Both the position numbers and the translations under genes were made by a program. Of a DNA stretch of 64,000 nucleotides, positions 59,161-64,000 are shown in pieces. The notes under the pieces were generated by a model. It was not told the DNA's origin. It searched no databases and worked only from the letters and a program-made list of their open reading frames with translations. The DNA lies in the NCBI GenBank assembly GCA_037043015.1, contig CM073321.1, forward strand, positions 20,705,001-20,769,000, read 5' to 3'. The first letter of the stretch is position 1; every line of letters starts with the position of its first letter. This stretch comes from Bryum argenteum. Lineage: Eukaryota > Streptophyta > Bryopsida > Bryales > Bryaceae.

Positions 59161-62100
59161 ATTTCATGCATTGATAGGGAAGAAATCATGTGATACAAAA
59201 CTTGAAATCTACATGGGGACGTAGGTTTTAGCATACAATAGCAATTTCAATCTCATCAGATTAGTTATGCAATCCAAGGAAAGCAAGTAGAACTAGGAGC
59301 TCACAAGAGAGAAATGCTAAGTAAAAGCTTGATGTGCTTTAGCAAAATAAAACCTAGGTTGATGATGAGTACAGTTAAAAACTTGACTTGCAATGCCTCT
59401 GAAGCAAAAACCTGAGACAGTAAAAGCAAATCAAACTGATTCAACTAGAACCCTAGTACCAGTTTGCAGCATGAATTGCTTCAAACTGAAAGACGCAATG
59501 TCTACAGCTCTAGCAATTTCAATGTTTTGAAATGAGATAATTAATCAGAGTACCAAACCTGATTTGAAGTTTGATAGCAGGATTGCTCCTATTTGAAGCT
59601 GCTTTTGTGTTCTCGTCGCTGCTCCTCATACCTCGAACAACAAACTTTACAAAAACTACTTTCACTCTAACGACGAAGACTCACAATGAAGCTCGAGGTC
59701 GCAGTTCTCTCAACACTCGAAACAAACAAGAAAGCACAAATTCGAGATTGCAACTTAAAACTTGAACAACAGAGGTCAAAAACTACTGAAAGCTTGTCGC
59801 AAAAGAAGCGTGCGGCAACATGAGCAATTGCAAGCTCTCTTTCTAACTCCGACTCTCAAGCGCCTTGCATGCACTTACTCACAACTCTGAAAACTTCAAC
59901 CCAACGACGACAAAGCTACAAGAACGACAGAGAGGGCAACAAAGAACAAGCACAATGAGAAACAAGAAGCCCGATTGAAGCGTGAAGGTGCACAAAAAAA
60001 TTTGAAGCTAGAGAGCACAATGAGCGGAGCTGCGCAGTAACATGATCAGAAAGAGAGGAAGAATGACATCAAAGGAGGGTCATCATGACCCCTTCCCCAT
60101 CATTACGATCATGGCTATGCCCATGATCATATGCATGGTCATGGACATGTACGTGACTATGCACATGATTATAGGAATGGCAAACTCATATTCAAAATTT
60201 GAGTTAGCATAATCATCATTTTTTTGTCCAAACTTTCTTTGGTTGAAGTTGTCCACGTACTCCAATTTAAGTCTTCAAAGTTTAGATTGTATTTTATTTA
60301 TTAATCTTAGCAAGTTCGTGTTCAAAGTTTAGTACTCTAAGTCTAACGTTCTAAGTTAAGTTTTTAGTCTTCTTCTAAGTATTCCACGTACTTAGTTTAC
60401 TGCAAAGAATAGTACTCCAAGTATGGATTCTCGCTTTAATATATAGTGTTGTTCACATATGAATATTAAGTTTAGTATTCTAAGCTTGATTCATAATTTG
60501 GATTATATTCTTTAACTAATTTTTCTTATACATGTGTTTTCAAATTTAGCCCTCATTGTCCATCTTTTGTACTTATATTAGTATCACCTCTAGGTTTAAC
60601 TCTTGTAATAATTTGTAAATGTTGCAGCCTATTTGTATCCAAGTAACACATTATCGTTAGCATTGTTATAATAAAATTGTAGATGAACAAACTTGAATTG
60701 CAATCGTAGATTTTGACACTTAATAGACTTATTGTACGTGGTTTACATCCAAACCCTAGTCTAAACTCTTAAATGCCCGAGAGGGAATTAGAGCCGAGGA
60801 ACAAATTTTTTTGCAAAGTGTCACTGTAGAAGTATATGTAGAAGAGCTGTCTATATTTCAACCATACAATCTTGTAGAAACCTTGTACAAGGTCATGTGT
60901 ATCGAATTTGGAGTCATGACGCCTAATACATTACGAGATCGTGACATATAGGTACTCAAAAGAATATAACAGGATTCCATCATTCCCACTTTGAAATACA
61001 AATTAAGGCTATCAACAAAGCTATTGGAATCTTCAAACATAAATTCATCAACTATGTAGTTTTTTATTCTCTTCTCAACAACAGTGTTGTACAATAAGAT
61101 TCATTTTATAAAATTCTTTGCTAAAATAGTACACCTGCAATGCAAGGAAGAGCCACAAATCTACATACAAAAAATACTCCATATCTTCACCCATTGGATT
61201 CAAATTTTTGGTTGACATTAAAAACACCTTTGATTGGGTCAAGGTTTCTACACCTTAAACTAGACTCTATTTGAAATCTATTCATTTGAATAGCACCCTT
61301 ATGTAGACCTTAACCCTAGAACCAATTCTTGATTGTGAATAATTAACTTGCAATGGTATAAATGGTTTGTTGTTTCAGAACTCTTAATCACAAGATGCAC
61401 TCTCCAAAATGCATGCAAACGTTTCCATACTTTATTTTATAGGTCTCTATGAATGTATCTCAAACCAGTTCGGTTTTTGAAACCCAACCCAGTGCTCTTG
61501 TCTAAAATAGCCTGTTGTCCAAAATGGACCCTCGCTGAAGAAGGTACGATTTGTCAAATGTTTGCTTTGTCAATCAAAATGTTGTGTCACAACATCTCTT
61601 AGGTTTAAAAGGAAAAGGTGTCTAGTTTGCGAGAGCATAATAAGCGTATTAGTTCTAAATACAATATTTAAAATTAGTACTCTTTCTCTTTGGAATTGAA
61701 ATTGTACCAACAATACTATTACAGTATAAACCTATGAGTCTATAAACTTCTTTACCCTACCAAAAAAACCACTATTTCTACACATATCATTTTTTCTAAA
61801 AGATTAGTATAAAATATTGCTATTGGACTAGAGGAAAGTTTGAAAACATAAGGAATGAAATAGGGTTCAATAAAAGCTTAATTTGCAGTCAAATTCAGGC
61901 CTTATCTTATAAACATCTATAATTAAATTAAATTCGTATGAATTTAACTTGTATACTAGTATTTATAGATATACATATAGTTAAAATACATTAGTTTGTA
62001 GTTAATCGACGTGATAATGATATTAGTTTAGTTATTATTCTTCTTTTTGTACTTTAGTTGAAAAAAGGTAATATATATATATAAACAATATAATAGAAAA

Positions 62101-64000
62101 TGTATTTGTGAATTTCTATTCTCTATAAGCGAATCAAAGAGCTCGTAGCCCCTTCAAAGCGGAAATTTATCAAAAAGTATTAATCCTTAAACGTCAGGCT
62201 ATACGGATTTGGGCAACCCAGTATTGGATCACATCATCTTTTGGACTCGGGCATCATGAATAGTGCACTTTTTAAACTTGGGCATCATGAATGATCCAAT
62301 CAATGATGAGCTTGCAACCTCCTACAAGTATTGTACAACTCCAACCTACCTACCACAATCCTTTCAAAGCACAAAATCACTCATACAAATTGTGATATGA
62401 ATTCTAAAATTTAACTTTTTGAATGCATCAGAAGAAGGTGACCGAAATATAAGTGAAAAGTTGAGTACATTGACAGCTACAGAGAAGATTCTGTTGGAAA
62501 AGGACCCCTTAGGTCACCTTAGACGTTTAAGGGTTAGATAAAAGTGGCGAAAAAGCTAACGGACCTCCAACTACTCCTCCTGCACATCGCAGCGTCCGAT
62601 CGAGAAGAAGGCAAACAACATCACCGCCTCCCTCCCTTTTGCATCGCCGCCTCCCTTCCTTACGCTTCGCAGCATTCGATAGAGACGAAGGCAAAGAACA
62701 TCACCGCTGCAACCGATTGGCAATCAATGGAGAAGAAGCCAGACAACACAAGTTTCAACAGAAGTTTCATACTCTTTATGACGCAACGACAGAAAATGGT
62801 TTCAACACAAGTTTCATATACTTGACGATGCAATGACAGAAAATGCATAAATACAGTATGTGCTGAATACTTTCTTGCTTGGCCATAATGCTCTTGTTCA
62901 TCCTCATGCCTATGCTTTGGTAATGGATAAGGTTTTGTGATGGTGCACTTCAGTTGAGAGGTTTAAAATTCAATTGGTTAGTTGATTTAGTGCAGAATTG
63001 TTTGGTCAGGATGGGGTGTTTAGATAGTAAACTGAAAACAGTAATAGGGTAAACCAATCATGTATGCTATGAAAAAACCTTTTTCCTGCTTAATAAGGAC
63101 AAAAATTCTGAGGTACTGATGAAGACCAAGGAAAACCACTAGGAAACAGGACGTAAGTGGTTATACTTCAAAATCTATTACCATTAAAGCTGCGTTTACA
63201 CTACAAACGCGAAGCACAGTGTATGTTGCTGACTGGTTCCAACACGTTGGCACGTTCCCGCGCTGTTACGTGTGAGCGCTCCCTACGTAAGCTCATGGAC
63301 GTCATTCTTACATGGAGCACAGTCACTGTCCGTTGCCACTTACCACTCACTGTAATGAACACGTTTCCGAATGTAACAGCAATGATGAATGCTGAGCAGA
63401 ACGGGCCAAGAATTCCGATGTCTGTTAACAGAATATATTCAGAATGAATACATATAAGAATGGCGGGAGTATGGTATTATGCTCACGTCTTGCAGTAGGT
63501 GATGAGACTTGCTGCGTATAAGTCCCGAAGTGCTTTTACATGCTTAGCGTGATTGTCACTCTACGTGACTGCCTTTCGGTGGAAGTCTGAGGACATGAGC
63601 ATCCTTCGTTGAGCAGAGACATACCAAACTAATTTCAGTTTGCGCCATGAACTCCGAAGCCATCTCACAGGTATTGTCTCATGTATTTTGGAAATGTGAC
63701 GTTAGTTTGTACACAAGGTAAAGCCCTGAGTGACTTCGCTTCACACTCTGATGTGTAAGTCTAGAGAGGCGTGACTATGAGGAAAGCATATTTTCACAAG
63801 GTGTTTCAGTTTTGGAATTCACCATAATATATGGCAAATGATTGACCCCATGGATCCTGATATATTCCAAGGAATAAAACGACGATCAGGGAGTAAGAAG
63901 TACAAGTGTTTGGAATGACAATACAAGATTTGTTAAATGCATTGTTCATAAGTTTCGTGTGCTTGTCAAGGATATGTTCTAATTTGTGGCTCTGATAACA
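59161..64000. other. No recognisable gene
   Basis: Contents seen: a CATG/ATG-rich low-complexity piece at 60083-60190; the third dispersed-repeat copy at about 60890-60965 on the minus strand; an 80-base duplication (CGCAGC..TCGAT at 62588 and 62668); and a CpG-rich open frame at 63157-63447 with no known motif. The rest is AT-rich without pattern. Confidence 0.45.
60890..60965 (-). repeat. Dispersed repeat, copy 3
   Basis: The reverse strand carries CACGATCTCGTAATGTATTA followed by ACTCCAAATTCG, ACACATGACCT and CTACAAGATTGTATGG. It is collinear with the copies at 29755 and 47225. Confidence 0.45.

Noticed and set aside
60083-60190. His-rich or Met-rich metal-binding protein
   Set aside because: The readings come from a CATG/ATGATC low-complexity run; no supporting exon on either side.
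1-64000. CRISPR arrays, operons, riboswitches
   Set aside because: Tandem repeats here lack the alternation of constant repeat and unique spacer, and the gene structure is eukaryotic.

Overview
The window looks like nuclear DNA of a land plant or close relative. It is AT-rich, has short GT-AG introns, and carries plant-type LTR retrotransposons. Its only clearly intact host gene encodes a thylakoid-lumen PsbP-family protein. There are no bacterial-style operons, tRNA or rRNA genes, or CRISPR arrays. Most of the 64 kb is made of mobile elements, their relics and tandem repeats. Species cannot be told from the sequence; a bryophyte or other early-diverging plant is a guess.

Layout. 1-5.9 kb: non-coding tandem repeats. 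6.0-6.6 kb: broken exons of a UPL1/2-type HECT ubiquitin ligase. 7.0-12.6 kb: a Ty3/gypsy chromovirus with near-identical LTRs. 12.65-15.6 kb: a pogo-type transposase exon followed by six exons of a ULP2-type SUMO protease; the two reading frames join exactly through a GT-AG intron, so they may form one fusion gene. 18.4-23.7 kb: a young Ty1/copia element on the minus strand with a perfect 5-bp target duplication. 24.4-26.5 kb: a complete eight-exon PNSL1/PPL2-like gene on the minus strand. 26.9-28.7 kb: a minisatellite and a composite tandem array. 30.5 kb: a MITE with a perfect 10-bp target duplication. 33.0-36.8 kb: a decayed CACTA transposase. 37.7-39.9 kb: a decayed DUF7869-type transposase-like gene. 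40.3-46.7 kb: a hAT transposase and a RING/coiled-coil gene, tail to tail, each preceded by a GC-rich repeat island. 47.4-56.4 kb: a second, diverged DUF7869-type gene lying among many copies of a palindromic motif (core GGGCGATCGCCC), with two 340-bp hAT MITEs. 58.7-59.2 kb: an array of hairpins spaced every 62 bp. 59.2-64 kb: nothing I can name.

Working together. The strongest biological signals are (1) the possible pogo transposase-SUMO protease fusion, (2) the DUF7869 gene with its array of candidate transposase-binding sites, whose core is three tandem units of about 200 bp with two palindromic boxes each, and (3) the hAT plus RING gene pair between GC-rich islands. All coordinates, splice phases and motifs were read by eye; family names come from remembered conserved motifs, not from a search.
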